NCBI GenBank assembly: GCA_041393535.1
Contig: JAWKJY010000003.1
Location: forward strand, 124,001-188,000
DNA: 64,000 nt
Source: JAWKJY01 sp041393535
Lineage (GTDB): Bacteria; Actinomycetota; Thermoleophilia; Gaiellales; Gaiellaceae
Direction of reading: 5' to 3'
Part shown: positions 24,629-35,157 of the stretch, in pieces
Layout of the letters: each line of letters starts with the position of its first letter
Position numbering within the stretch: the stretch's first letter is position 1
Position numbers and translations under genes: made by a program
Notes under the pieces: generated by a model
The model's input: the letters and a program-made list of their open reading frames with translations, nothing else
Database searches by the model: none
Told to the model about the DNA's origin: nothing

Positions 24629-25093
24629 ATGCCTACCGCCACGTTCCACACGAACAAGGGCGCGATCGAGCTGGAGCTCTTCGCCGACGACGCCCCGAAG
24701 ACCGTCGAGAACTTCGTCAAGCTCGTCGAGGACGGGTACTACGACGGCCTCGTCTTCCACCGCGTGATCGACGACTTCATGATCCAGGGCGGCTGCCCCC
24801 GGGGCGACGGCACCGGCGGCCCCGGCTACGAGTTCGAGGACGAGCCGAACCAGCACCGCGTCGCGCGCGGCGCGCTCGCGATGGCCAACCGCGGCCCGAA
24901 CACGAACGGCAGCCAGTTCTTCATCGTCACCGCCGACGCGTGCCCGTGGCTCGACGGCAAGCACACCGTGTTCGGCCAGGTGACGGGCGGCATGGACGTC
25001 GTGAACGCGATCTCCAAGGTCCAGACCGACGGGCGCGATCGGCCCGTCGAGGCGGTCACGCTCGATCGCGTCGAGCTGTCCAGCGAGGGTTGA
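24629..25093 (+). CDS. ppi: Peptidyl-prolyl cis-trans isomerase, cyclophilin type
   Basis: This 154-residue single-domain cyclophilin catalyses proline isomerisation during protein folding. Active-site residues are in place: VFHRVIDDFMIQGG, NTNGSQFFIVTA, PWLDGKHTVFGQV. No signal peptide, so it is cytoplasmic. TACGGT (24617-24622) is six bases from the ATG. A strong hairpin follows the gene. Confidence 0.92.
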   Translation: MPTATFHTNKGAIELELFADDAPKTVENFVKLVEDGYYDGLVFHRVIDDFMIQGGCPRGDGTGGPGYEFEDEPNQHRVARGALAMANRGPNTNGSQFFIVTADACPWLDGKHTVFGQVTGGMDVVNAISKVQTDGRDRPVEAVTLDRVELSSEG

Positions 25094-25100
25094 TCCCGGG

Positions 25101-25129
25101 CGGGAGGGGCCCGAGCGGGCCCCCTCCCG
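25101..25129 (+). terminator. Hairpin after cyclophilin
   Basis: CGGGAGGGGCCC and GGGCCCCCTCCCG pair around GAGC with a single bulge, eight bases after the stop. Confidence 0.65.
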
Positions 25130-25172
25130 AGCCCCCAACGACCCGGCCGCGCCGCCCCGTAGACTCCGAACC

Positions 25173-26030
25173 GTGGCTGCGACGCTGATGGACGGGAAGG
25201 CGCTGGCCGAGCGCGTGCGCGCCGAGGTGGCCGGCGAGGTGCGCGAGCTGGGCGCCCCGGTCGGGCTCGCGACCGTCCTCGTCGGGAACGACCCCGCCTC
25301 CGCGATCTACGTTCGCCGCAAGCGCGAGGCGTGCGCCGAGGCGGGGATCGAGTCGTTCCACCACGAGCTCGCGGCGGACACCTCCCAGGACGACCTGCTC
25401 GCGCTCGTCCGCCGCCTGAACGTCGACCCCGCCGTGACCGGCATCCTCGTCCAGCTACCGCTCCCGCGGCACATCGACGAGTCGGCGGTGATCCAGGCGA
25501 TCGACCCGATCAAGGACGTCGACGGGTTCCATCCGATCACGGCCGGCCTGCTGCTCCAGGGGACGCCGACCCTGCTCCCGGCCACGCCCGCGGGGATCAT
25601 GGAGCTGCTCGCCGCCTACGAGGTGCCCCTGGCCGGCGCGCGCGCCGTCGTGGTCGGCCGCTCGAACATCGTCGGCAAGCCCGCGGCGCTCCTCCTGCTC
25701 GCGGAGCACGCGACGGTGACCGTCTGCCACAGCCGCACCCGCGACCTGCCGTCGATCGTCCGCGAGGCCGACGTGGTCGTCGCCGCGGTCGGCCAGCCCG
25801 CCGCGATCACCGCGGACATGCTCCGACCCGGGGCGACGGTCATCGACGTCGGGATCAACCGGCTCGAGCACGGGCTCGTCGGCGACGTCGACGCCGACGC
25901 GGCCGAGTTGGCCGGCCTGCTCACCCCGGTGCCGGGCGGCGTCGGGCCGATGACCATCGCGATGCTCCTGCGCAACACGGTCCGGGCCTCCCGTTTCCAG
26001 ACCGGATTGCTTGCCTTTCCCGGCCGCTAG
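25173..26030 (+). CDS. folD: Methylenetetrahydrofolate dehydrogenase/cyclohydrolase
   Basis: This 285-residue bifunctional enzyme interconverts 5,10-methylene- and 10-formyl-tetrahydrofolate. Motifs: ATVLVGNDPASAIYVRRKREAC with the catalytic Lys, ILVQLPLPRHID, PIKDVDGFH, ATPAGIMELL, VVGRSNIVGKP and PGGVGPMTIAML. TAGACT (25160-25165) lies seven bases before GTG 25173. The cold-shock gene promoter starts right after its stop. Confidence 0.93.
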   Translation: MAATLMDGKALAERVRAEVAGEVRELGAPVGLATVLVGNDPASAIYVRRKREACAEAGIESFHHELAADTSQDDLLALVRRLNVDPAVTGILVQLPLPRHIDESAVIQAIDPIKDVDGFHPITAGLLLQGTPTLLPATPAGIMELLAAYEVPLAGARAVVVGRSNIVGKPAALLLLAEHATVTVCHSRTRDLPSIVREADVVVAAVGQPAAITADMLRPGATVIDVGINRLEHGLVGDVDADAAELAGLLTPVPGGVGPMTIAMLLRNTVRASRFQTGLLAFPGR

Positions 26031-26119
26031 CGGTTATCGTCCGCCAGCCGCGAAGGCGACGGCACAAGAGCGGCGCTCCCTAGCCCAGGGGGAGCCGTGC
26101 GGTCGAAGGAGGAATCGCT
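26011..26119 (+). promoter_or_regulatory. Cold-shock gene promoter and structured leader
   Basis: TTGCCT (26011-26016) and TATCGT (26035-26040) are 18 bases apart. The promoter spans the end of folD. The ~75-base leader contains a stem, GCTCCC (26075) with GGGAGC (26090), and ends with AAGGAGG. Long structured leaders are usual for temperature control of csp genes. Confidence 0.55.
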
Positions 26120-26320
26120 TTGGCACAGGGCACCGTGAAGTGGTTCTCGAACGAGAAGGGGTACGGCTTCATCGCACGTGACGAGGGGCCGGACGTGTTC
26201 GTGCACCACTCGGCCATCCAGATGGACGGGTACCGCTCGCTGACGGAGGGCCAGCGGGTCGAGTTCGAGGTCGTCGACGGGCCGAAGGGCGCCCAGGCGG
26301 CCAACGTCCAGGCCGTCTAG
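26120..26320 (+). CDS. cspA: Cold-shock protein
   Basis: This 66-residue single-strand nucleic-acid chaperone has both RNA-binding motifs (KGYGFI and VFVHHSAI) and opens with GTVKWFSNEKG, the family signature. It starts at TTG 26120, fixed by a strong AAGGAGG at the right spacing and by the family N-terminus. A hairpin GGGGAGC/GCTCCCC at 26330-26349 follows. Confidence 0.93.
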   Translation: MAQGTVKWFSNEKGYGFIARDEGPDVFVHHSAIQMDGYRSLTEGQRVEFEVVDGPKGAQAANVQAV

Positions 26321-26329
26321 CGATCGGCG

Positions 26330-26349
26330 GGGGAGCTCTCGGGCTCCCC
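26330..26349 (+). terminator. Hairpin after cold-shock gene
   Basis: GGGGAGC-TCTCGG-GCTCCCC, a seven-bp stem ten bases past the stop. There is no T tract. Confidence 0.5.
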
Positions 26350-26483
26350 GGCTGTCGCGAGCCCCGCATGGCCGGTGCGGCGCTCGAGTCGAGGAGGTGG
26401 CCGCCCGCGCGTGGACGCGCTGCGTGCGGGCGAGCCGCTCACACCGCCCCGCCGCCGCCGGCGCGGGTAGGGTTCCTGCGGTC

Positions 26484-26768
26484 ATGTCCATCGGCCGCGA
26501 CGACGTCCTCCACATCGCGCGACTCGCGCGGCTGTCGATTCCCGACGGCGAGGTCGACGCGGTGGCCGCGCAGCTCGGCGCGATCCTCGACGCGGTCGGG
26601 AAGGTCGCGGAGCTCGACCTCGAGGGCGTGGAGCCGACCTCGCACCCGCTCGACCTCGTGAACGTGTGGGCCGACGACGAGCCGCGTCCCTCGCTGTCGC
26701 GCGAGGATGCGCTCCGGAACGCCCCCGACCCGCACGAGGGCGCGTTCCGCGTCCCTGCTGCCGGTTGA
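26484..26768 (+). CDS. gatC: Asp/Glu-tRNA amidotransferase subunit C
   Basis: This 94-residue small subunit stabilises GatA on GatB. The family pattern is complete: DDVLHIARLARLSIPDGEV, LGAILDAVGKVAELDLEGVEPTSHPLDLVNVWADD, and the tail EDALRNAPDPHEGAFRVPAAG. TAGGGT (26467) lies eleven bases before the ATG. gatA begins 181 bases downstream after a leader with its own -10-like element. Confidence 0.9.
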   Translation: MSIGRDDVLHIARLARLSIPDGEVDAVAAQLGAILDAVGKVAELDLEGVEPTSHPLDLVNVWADDEPRPSLSREDALRNAPDPHEGAFRVPAAG

Positions 26769-26844
26769 GCGATCTCGACACGCTCGTGACCGTCTCGTCG
26801 CACATTCGTCGCACGTCGTTGCACACGCGTGCGCATTCCAGCGG

Positions 26845-26899
26845 TACGCTCGATAGCGGGTGGAGGCGCGGGGTGGCCCCTCGCCCGTCCCGAACGGAC
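26845..26899 (+). repeat. 55-bp dispersed repeat, copy 2, in the gatA leader
   Basis: It differs from 868-922 at three positions by hand alignment. TACGCT (26845) is followed nine bases later by GTG (26860), whose short frame is in phase with gatA. The GGGG-TGG-CCCC hairpin is identical to copy 1. The terminal hairpin differs by two changed bases but still closes with GTCC/GGAC. Its site between gatC and gatA suggests a promoter plus structured leader. Confidence 0.8.
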
Positions 26900-26949
26900 G
26901 GTGGCCGGAGCGGGCGTGTCCCGTCGGGGCGCGTCCCGGAGGGCCGGGC

Positions 26950-28364
26950 GTGATCGACACGCTACGGCTGACCGCCGAGGACGCCCTCGGGCTGCTCGAG
27001 CGCGGCGAGGTCTCCGGCGCCGAGCTGATGGACGCCTACCGCGCCGCGATCGACGCGCGCGACGGCGAGGTCGGCGCGTACCTACGGCTCGCGGAGGCCG
27101 AGAGCGGGCCCGCCGGCGTCCCGATCGCGATCAAGGACTGCATCACCACGCGTGGGGTCGAGACGACCGCGGCGTCGCGGATCCTCGCCGGCTACGTCCC
27201 CGTCTTCGACGCGACCGTGACCGCGCGGTGCCGCGACGCCGGGCTCGCGCTGATCGGCAAGACGAACATGGACGAGTTCGCGATGGGCTCCTCGACGGAG
27301 AACTCCGCCTATCAGCTGACGCGCAACCCGTGGGATCCGGCCCGCGTGCCCGGCGGCTCGTCGGGCGGCTCGGCGGCGGCGGTCGCGGGCGGGCTCGCGC
27401 CGTGGGCGCTCGGCTCGGACACCGGCGGCTCGATCAAGCAGCCCGCGGCGCTCTGCGGCATCGTCGGCCTGCGTCCGACCTACGGCACCGTCTCCCGCTA
27501 CGGGGTGATCGCGTTCGCGTCGAGCCTCGACCAGGTCGGGCCGATGACGAAGACCGTCCGCGACTGCGCCCTCCTGTATCGGATCCTCGCCGGCCGCGAC
27601 CCGCTCGACTCGACGACGGTCGAGCTGCCGTCCCCCGTCGAGCTGCCGACCGCGACCGACCTGCGCGGCGTCCGCGTCGGCGTCCCGCGCGAGCTGAACG
27701 AGGCCGAGGGGATCGAGCCCGGGGTGCGCGACGCCGTCCAGGCCGCGATCCGCCTCGCCGAGTCGCTCGGCGCCGAGGTGGGGGAGACCAGCCTGCCGCG
27801 GTCGGTCGAGTACGGCCTGCCCTGCTACTACCTGATCGCGCCGGCCGAGGCGAGCTCGAACCTGGCCCGCTACGACGGCGTCCGCTACGGGTTCCGCGCA
27901 GACGCGGACGACCTGACCGCCCTGTACGAGCGCACCCGCTGGGAGGGCTTCGGCGCCGAGCCGAAGCGCCGCATCATGCTCGGGACGTACGCGCTCTCCG
28001 CCGGCTACTACGACGCCTACTACGGGCAGGCGCAGATGGTCAGGACGATCATCCGGGAGGAGCACGCGGCCGCGTTCGAGCGCTTCGACGTCCTGCTCTC
28101 GCCGACCTCGCCGACGGTCGCGTTCCGCCTCGGGGAGAAGGCCGAGAACCCGCTCGCGATGTACCTCTCGGACGTGCTGACGATCCCGAGCTGCATGGCG
28201 GGGCTGCCCGGCCTGAACATCCCGTGCGGCCTCTCGCAGGGCCTCCCGGTCGGCCTGCAGCTCGTCGGCCCGCAGTTCTCGGAGAACACGCTCTTCCGCG
28301 TCGGCCACGCGCTCGAGCAGGCGATCGGCTTCGACGTCGTGCCCCCGCGGCTCGGCGGGGCGGC

Positions 28365-28368
<4 letters not shown>
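26950..28368 (+). CDS. gatA: Asp/Glu-tRNA amidotransferase subunit A
   Basis: This 472-residue amidase releases ammonia from glutamine to amidate Asp-tRNA(Asn) and Glu-tRNA(Gln). The Ser-cisSer-Lys triad is visible: Lys in PIAIKDCITT, cis-Ser in PGGSSGGSAAAV, and the nucleophile Ser in GSDTGGSIKQPAALCG. I chose GTG 26950 because CGGAGG lies eight bases upstream and the family N-terminus starts there. The in-frame GTG at 26860 would add 30 Pro/Arg-rich residues encoded by the repeat. The stop overlaps gatB (ATGA). Confidence 0.92.
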
Positions 28369-29801
<1,433 letters not shown>

Positions 29802-31619
29802 CCGGCTGGACGCGCGCCCGGCTCCAGGTGCGCGAGATCGGGCCGCTGAGGCGCTCGGCGAGCCGGGCGATCTCGCCGGCGATCGTGCGCACGCCGGCCT
29901 CCGTCGCTGCGCGGGTCGTCGCGGCGGGCACCGCGGCCGCGACCAGCTCGCTCGCCGACTCGACGGCGAGCGGGTCGGAGAAGTAGAAGCCCTGGGCGAG
30001 GTCGCAGCCGACCTCGCGCAGCCGGGCTGCCTGGTCGCCGGTCTCGACGCCCTCGGCGAGGACGGCCGGGCAGAGGCTCCGGGCGAGCGCGACGGCGGTG
30101 CGCAGGTGGGTCGGGTCGGCGTCGACGCCGGCGACGAGCGATCGGTCGACCTTCACCGAGTCGAACGGGAGCGAGAAGAGGTCGCCGAGCGAGGCGTTGC
30201 CCGCCCCGAAGTCGTCGATCGCCACGGGAACGCCGATCCCGCGCAGCCCCGCGAGCGCGCGGCCGGCCGAGCCGGTCGCGTCGACGAGGGACGCCTCGGC
30301 GACCTCGAGCTGCAGGCTGCCGGGGGCGACGCCCGTCTCGGCGATCGCCGAGCCGACCGCGTCGACGAGGTCGTGCTGGACGAGCTCGCGGTGCGAGAGG
30401 TTCACCGAGAGCGTCAGCGGCCGGGCGCCGGTGCGCGGGTGGGCTCGCTGCCAGGCGGCGAGCTGGCGCGCGGCCGAGCGCAGCACCCAGCGGCCGATCG
30501 GGACGATCGTGCCCGTCCGCTCGGCGTCCGGCACGAACTGGAGCGGGGCGAGCACGCCGCGCGTGGGGTGGCGCCAGCGGACGAGCGCCTCGAAGCCGGA
30601 GACCTCGCCGGTCGCGACCGCGACGACGGGGTGGAAGCGCAGCTCGAGCTCGTCCCGCTCGACGGCGAGCGCGAGGTCCTCCTCGAGCGACAGCCGGCCG
30701 AGCGCGTGGGCGCGCAGCACGTCGTCCGCCAGCTCGACGCGGCCGCCGCCGAGCGAGCGGGCGCGGCCGACCGCGCCGGCCGCGTCGCGCACGATCGCGT
30801 CGACGTCCGGGTAGTCGCTCGCGCTGACGGCGACTCCGAGCGAGGAGTCGAGCTCGACCGTGCCGAACGAGGTCGCGACGGGGCCCGCGAGCGCGCCCTG
30901 GATGCGGCGGCCGACGCGCAGCGCGTCGGCCGCGTCCGCGAGGTCGTCGAGCAGCACGGCGAAGCCGTCCTCGTCCAGGCGCGAGACGGTGTCGCCGTCG
31001 CGGACGCAGTACGCGAGCCGCCGCGCGACCTCGACGAGGGCCTCGTCGGCGAGCGCCGAGCCGACCGGCTGGTCGAGCGAGGCCGCGAGGTCGAGGTCGA
31101 CGAGGAGCAGCGCGAAGACGGTCTCGCGGCGGCGCGACGCACGGGCGTGCGCGCGCTCGAGCCGGTCGAGCAGGAGGCCCTTCCCGGGCAGGCCGGTCAG
31201 CGCGTCGCGCAGCGCGCTCGCCGCGTCGCCGCCCGGCATCCGCGTGCGCAGCACGGCGTGGCCGAGCGCGCGGGCGAGGCCGTTGGCGTCCAGCTCCTCC
31301 AGGGAGACGACGTCGGCCGCGCCGGCCTCGAGCGCCCGTCGGTCGAGGTCCGCCGTGGGCGAGGTCGCGAGCACGAGCACGGGCGTCCGCAGGCCGAGGT
31401 CGTGCGCCGCGCGGACGAAGTCGACGCCGTCGCGCCCGTCGCCGCGGTCGTCGACGAGGCACACGTCGTGCCCTCCGCCGCGGAGCAGCTCGAGCCCGAG
31501 CTGGTGGCTCGCCACCCACGTCACGTCGATCGGCGCCCCGGCCCGGGCCAGCCCGTCGCGAACGAGGACGTAGGCGTCCTCGTCGCCCTCCACGAGCAGC
31601 ATCCGCAGCGTGCGGGGGA

Positions 31620-31675
31620 GCATCGGCTGCCGATGCTCGCAGCAGCCGGCCCGCGCGGCCATCCCCGATCGGGGT
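31620..31675. promoter_or_regulatory. Two palindromes at the start of the EAL gene
   Basis: GCATCGGC-T-GCCGATGC (31620-31636) covers the alternative ATG at 31623. CCCCGATCGGGG (31664-31675) sits just upstream of the ATG at 31662. They may be operator sites or mRNA hairpins controlling the start. Confidence 0.45.
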
Positions 31676-31710
31676 CGTTCCCGCCGCCGATCGATGGCCG
31701 GAACGACGCG

Positions 31711-31742
31711 CGGTCGGATCCCCCGAACGAGGGCTCCGACCG
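31711..31742 (-). terminator. Terminator after the aldehyde dehydrogenase gene
   Basis: CGGTCGGA and TCCGACCG form an eight-bp stem with an inner CCC/GGG stem around GAACGA. It lies 18 bases past the stop of the minus-strand dehydrogenase gene and separates it from the EAL gene. Confidence 0.65.
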
Positions 31743-31759
31743 CCGGGCGACGCCGCCCG

Positions 31760-33253
31760 CTAGCCGAGCGTGAACGGATCGCGCGTCGCGCCCGTCAGCT
31801 CGACCCAGACGGCCTTCGTCTCCGTGTAGTGGTCGATCGCGTCGACGCCGTTCTCGCGGCCGATGCCTGACATCCCGAAGCCGCCGAACGGCGTCGTGTA
31901 CGAGATCGTCCGGTACGAGTTGACCCAGATCGTCCCCGCGCGCAGGCGATGCGCGACCCGGTGGGCGCGGTGGACGTTCGACGTCCAGATGCCCGCGGCG
32001 AGGCCGTAGCGCGTGTCGTTCGCGAGCGCGACCGCCTCGTCCTCGGTGCGGAAGGTGATCGCGGAGAGGACCGGGCCGAAGATCTCCTCGCGCGCGACGG
32101 TCATGTCGTTGCGCACGCCGGTCAGGATGGTCGGCTGGACGAACAGCCCACCTGCGTCGGGGTCCTGCGCGCCGCCGCAGGCGACGGCGGCGCCCTCGTC
32201 GACGCCCGCCCGGATCAGCCCCAGCACCTTGTCGAGCTGCTCCCGGTACGCGACGGGGCCCATCTCGGTCTCGGGCTCCATCGGATCGCCGAGCCTGATC
32301 GTGCGCGCGCGCGCCACGAGCCGCTCGATCAGCGCGTCGTGCGCGGACTCCTCGACGAGCAGGCGCGAGCCCGCGATGCACGTCTGGCCGGTCGCGGCGA
32401 AGATCCCGGAGACGACGCCGTTCGCCGCGGCCTCGAGGTCGGCGTCCGCGAAGACGATGTTCGGCGACTTGCCGCCGAGCTCGAGCGTGACGCGCGCCAG
32501 GTTGTCCGCGGCCGACTTCGCGACGGCGATGCCGGTCTCCGTCGACCCGGTGAACGCGACCTTGCTCACGCCGGGATGCGCGACGAGCTCCTTGCCGACC
32601 ACGTCGGTCGAGCCGGTGACCACGTTGAACACGCCGGCAGGGAAGCCCGCCTCCTGGACGAGCTCCGCGAACGCGAGCGCGGACGCGGGCGTCTGCTCGG
32701 ACGGCTTCGCGACGAACGTGCACCCCGCGGCGAGCGCCGGCGCGAGCTTGAAGGTCAGGAGCAGGAGCGGCGAGTTCCAGGGCAGGACGGCCGCGACGAC
32801 GCCGATCGGCTCCTTCCTCGTGTAGACGAGGAAGTTCGGCTTGTCGGAGGCGATCACGCGCCCGTCGATCTTGTCGGCCGCGCCCGCGAAGTAGTCGTAC
32901 CACTCCGGCAGGAGGCCGGTCTGCCCGCGCATCTCGCGCAGGAGCTTGCCGTTGTCGCGCGTCTCGATCCGCGCGAGCTCGTCGGCGTTCTCGGCGATCA
33001 GCGTCGCCAGGCGGCGGAGCAGCTTCGAGCGCTCGCGCCCCGTCGTCGAGCCCCATGGCCCCTCGAACGCGGCGCGGGCGGCCTGCACGGCGCGGTCGAC
33101 GTCGGCCGCGGTCCCGTCCGGCACGATCGCCCACGGCTCGGCGAGGTACGGGTTGACGCTCTCGAAGGTCTCGCCGGAGGCGGCGTCCACCCACTCCCCG
33201 CCGATCAGCATCCGGTAGCGGGTCAGCTCAGTCGTTCTCTCCGCCGTGGCCAT
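31760..33253 (-). CDS. NAD(P)-dependent aldehyde dehydrogenase
   Basis: This 497-residue enzyme oxidises aldehydes to acids. Catalytic residues: Glu in LELGGKSPNIVF, Cys in GQTCIAGSRLLVEE, Asn in VVAAVLPWNSPL, and the cofactor motif FTGSTETG. It resembles the betaine/4-hydroxymuconic-semialdehyde class, but the substrate is not determined. The ATG at 33253 (MATAERTTELTRYRML) overlaps the end of the upstream membrane-protein gene by 31 bases, so the pair is probably co-transcribed. A terminator follows. Confidence 0.9.
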   Translation of the reverse strand: MATAERTTELTRYRMLIGGEWVDAASGETFESVNPYLAEPWAIVPDGTAADVDRAVQAARAAFEGPWGSTTGRERSKLLRRLATLIAENADELARIETRDNGKLLREMRGQTGLLPEWYDYFAGAADKIDGRVIASDKPNFLVYTRKEPIGVVAAVLPWNSPLLLLTFKLAPALAAGCTFVAKPSEQTPASALAFAELVQEAGFPAGVFNVVTGSTDVVGKELVAHPGVSKVAFTGSTETGIAVAKSAADNLARVTLELGGKSPNIVFADADLEAAANGVVSGIFAATGQTCIAGSRLLVEESAHDALIERLVARARTIRLGDPMEPETEMGPVAYREQLDKVLGLIRAGVDEGAAVACGGAQDPDAGGLFVQPTILTGVRNDMTVAREEIFGPVLSAITFRTEDEAVALANDTRYGLAAGIWTSNVHRAHRVAHRLRAGTIWVNSYRTISYTTPFGGFGMSGIGRENGVDAIDHYTETKAVWVELTGATRDPFTLG

Positions 33254-33933
33254 TGGTCGGTCCTTTCTCGCGAGGGGTCGGGGACGCCCGGCAGGAGGGC
33301 CGCCAGGCGGACACGCGCATCGGTCGTCCAGAGGAAGCCGACGTACAGCAGGAGCGCCGCGACGGCGACGAACGCGCTCGTCTCCGCCTCGCCGAGGCCG
33401 GCCACCGCGCTCCCGGCGCCGGCGACGGCGACGCCTGCGAGCACGAGGCCGTTCGCGATCGGCCGGCTGCGCAGCGAGGCGAGCGCGACGGCGACGAGGA
33501 CGATCGTCCCGATCGCGTTGCCGAGGACGGCGACCAGGCGGGCGGGCAGGAAGGCCAGGTGCTCGTCGGCGGCCGGGATCGACTCGCCGGTCACGTGCGG
33601 CTCGACCTCCATCGCCACGGCGAGGCCGACGGACAGGCCCGCGTAGGCGAGCGCGAGGCCCTTCGCCCAGGTGTGGCCGCGCAGGCGGAGCGAGCCGCAT
33701 GCGAGCAGCGGCGCGGTCAGCAGGCCGCCGAAGAGGTAGTAGAGGCGGAAGGCGCGATCGTCCCAGCCGGCGGCCGCGCCCCAGGCCAGCGCGCCGCACG
33801 CGACCGCGTAGGCCGCGAGGCCCGCCGACCACAGCCCGAGCTCGCCGCGCCCGGTCGTCCGGGCCCGCCGCGCGAGGTCGCCGGCCAGGCGCAGCGCGAG
33901 CAGGGCGGCGACGAACGCGAGCAGCGCTTCCAT
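33223..33933 (-). CDS. Seven-helix membrane protein of unknown function
   Basis: This 236-residue protein has about seven hydrophobic helices, short loops (FRLYYLFGGLLTAPLLACGSL is the clearest) and a basic C-terminal tail. I do not recognise the family. A minus-strand TACGCT (33941-33946) lies seven bases from its ATG. It precedes and overlaps the aldehyde dehydrogenase gene. Confidence 0.7.
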   Translation of the reverse strand: MEALLAFVAALLALRLAGDLARRARTTGRGELGLWSAGLAAYAVACGALAWGAAAGWDDRAFRLYYLFGGLLTAPLLACGSLRLRGHTWAKGLALAYAGLSVGLAVAMEVEPHVTGESIPAADEHLAFLPARLVAVLGNAIGTIVLVAVALASLRSRPIANGLVLAGVAVAGAGSAVAGLGEAETSAFVAVAALLLYVGFLWTTDARVRLAALLPGVPDPSRERTDQWPRRRERLS

Positions 33934-33971
33934 GGGCGGGAGCGTAGCCCCTGTCGGTACCCTCCACCGCG

Positions 33972-35117
33972 ATGCTGGAGAAGCGATACCTCCTCACCCC
34001 CGGCCCCGTCCCGTGCCCTCCCGAGGTGCTCGCGGTGATGGCGCGGCCGATCGTGCACCACCGCTCGCCCGACTTCGTCCCCGCGTACGCGCGCGTGCTC
34101 GAGAGCCTGCCGCGCGTCCTCCAGACGACGAACGACGTCGCGCTGTTCACGTCGTCCGGCACGGGGGCGATGGAGTCCGCCGTCGCGAACCTCTGCTCGC
34201 CCGGCGACCGCGTCGTCGTCGTCTCCGCCGGCAACTTCGGCGAGCGCTGGGCGACGCTGGCGAAGGCGTTCGGCCTGGAGCTCGTGCACCTGAAGTACGG
34301 CTGGGGCGAGACGCCGTCGGCCGACGACGTGCGCGCGAGGCTCGCCGAGGTCGGCGGCGCGCGCGCCGTCTTCCTCACGCAGTGCGAGACCTCGACGGGC
34401 GTCGTCTCGGACGTCCAGGCGATGGCGGCCGCGGCCCGCGAGGCGGGCGCGCTCTCGATCGTCGACGCGATCTCGAGCCTCGCCGCCGTGCCCCTCGAGA
34501 CGGACGCCTGGGGCGTCGACGTCGTCGTCGCCGGCTCGCAGAAGGCGCTGATGGTGCCGCCCGGCCTCGCGCTCGCCTCGATCTCGCCGGCCGCGCTCGA
34601 GGCGGCGAAGGCGTCGACCTCGCCGCGCTTCTACTACGACTGGCAGCGGACGCTCGCCGCGCAGGCGAAGGAGCCGCCCGGCGCCCCGTTCACGCCGGCG
34701 CACACGCTCGTGCTCGGCCTCGACGTCGCGCTGCGGCTGATCTTCGAGACCGGCCTCGACGTGATCTTCGACCGCCATCGCCGCCTCGGCCGCGCAGCCC
34801 GCGCTGGCGTCAAGGCGATGGGCCTCGAGCTGTTCTCGCCCGACGAGGACCGCTCCGCGGTCGTCACCGCGATCCGCATGCCCGAGGGGATCGACGGCCA
34901 GGCGATCTACCGTGCGATGCGCGACCGCGGCGTCACCGGCGCCGGCGGCCAGGGCGAGCTGCGCGGGAAGATCGTCCGCATCGGCCACATCGGCTACGTC
35001 GACGTGTACGAGGTCGTCGCGGCGCTCGACGCGCTCGAGGCCTCGCTCGCCGACGCCGGCGCGCCGATCGAGCGCGGCGTCGCCGCCTCGGCCGCGCTCG
35101 CCGCGTACCGCGCCTAG
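33972..35117 (+). CDS. Class V aminotransferase, likely serine/phosphoserine pathway
   Basis: This 381-residue PLP enzyme belongs to the alanine-glyoxylate/serine-pyruvate aminotransferase group: RYLLTPGPVPCPPEVL, FTSSGTGAMESAVANL, CETSTGVVSD, VDAISSLAAVPL, and the PLP lysine in VAGSQKALMVPPG. It is 40 bases upstream of serA. Together they could turn 3-phosphoglycerate into phosphoserine, with this enzyme standing in for SerC, as proposed for some archaeal relatives. A glyoxylate transaminase role is the alternative. TACCCT lies eight bases from the ATG. Confidence 0.82.
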   Translation: MLEKRYLLTPGPVPCPPEVLAVMARPIVHHRSPDFVPAYARVLESLPRVLQTTNDVALFTSSGTGAMESAVANLCSPGDRVVVVSAGNFGERWATLAKAFGLELVHLKYGWGETPSADDVRARLAEVGGARAVFLTQCETSTGVVSDVQAMAAAAREAGALSIVDAISSLAAVPLETDAWGVDVVVAGSQKALMVPPGLALASISPAALEAAKASTSPRFYYDWQRTLAAQAKEPPGAPFTPAHTLVLGLDVALRLIFETGLDVIFDRHRRLGRAARAGVKAMGLELFSPDEDRSAVVTAIRMPEGIDGQAIYRAMRDRGVTGAGGQGELRGKIVRIGHIGYVDVYEVVAALDALEASLADAGAPIERGVAASAALAAYRA

Positions 35118-35157
35118 CAGGCGCGCCCGTCCGCCAGCCCACGACCCAGGAGACCCC

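Noticed and set aside
26769..26844. A short coding gene between gatC and gatA
   Set aside because: The candidate frames are Arg/Ser-rich, lack a ribosome binding site and end inside the repeat.
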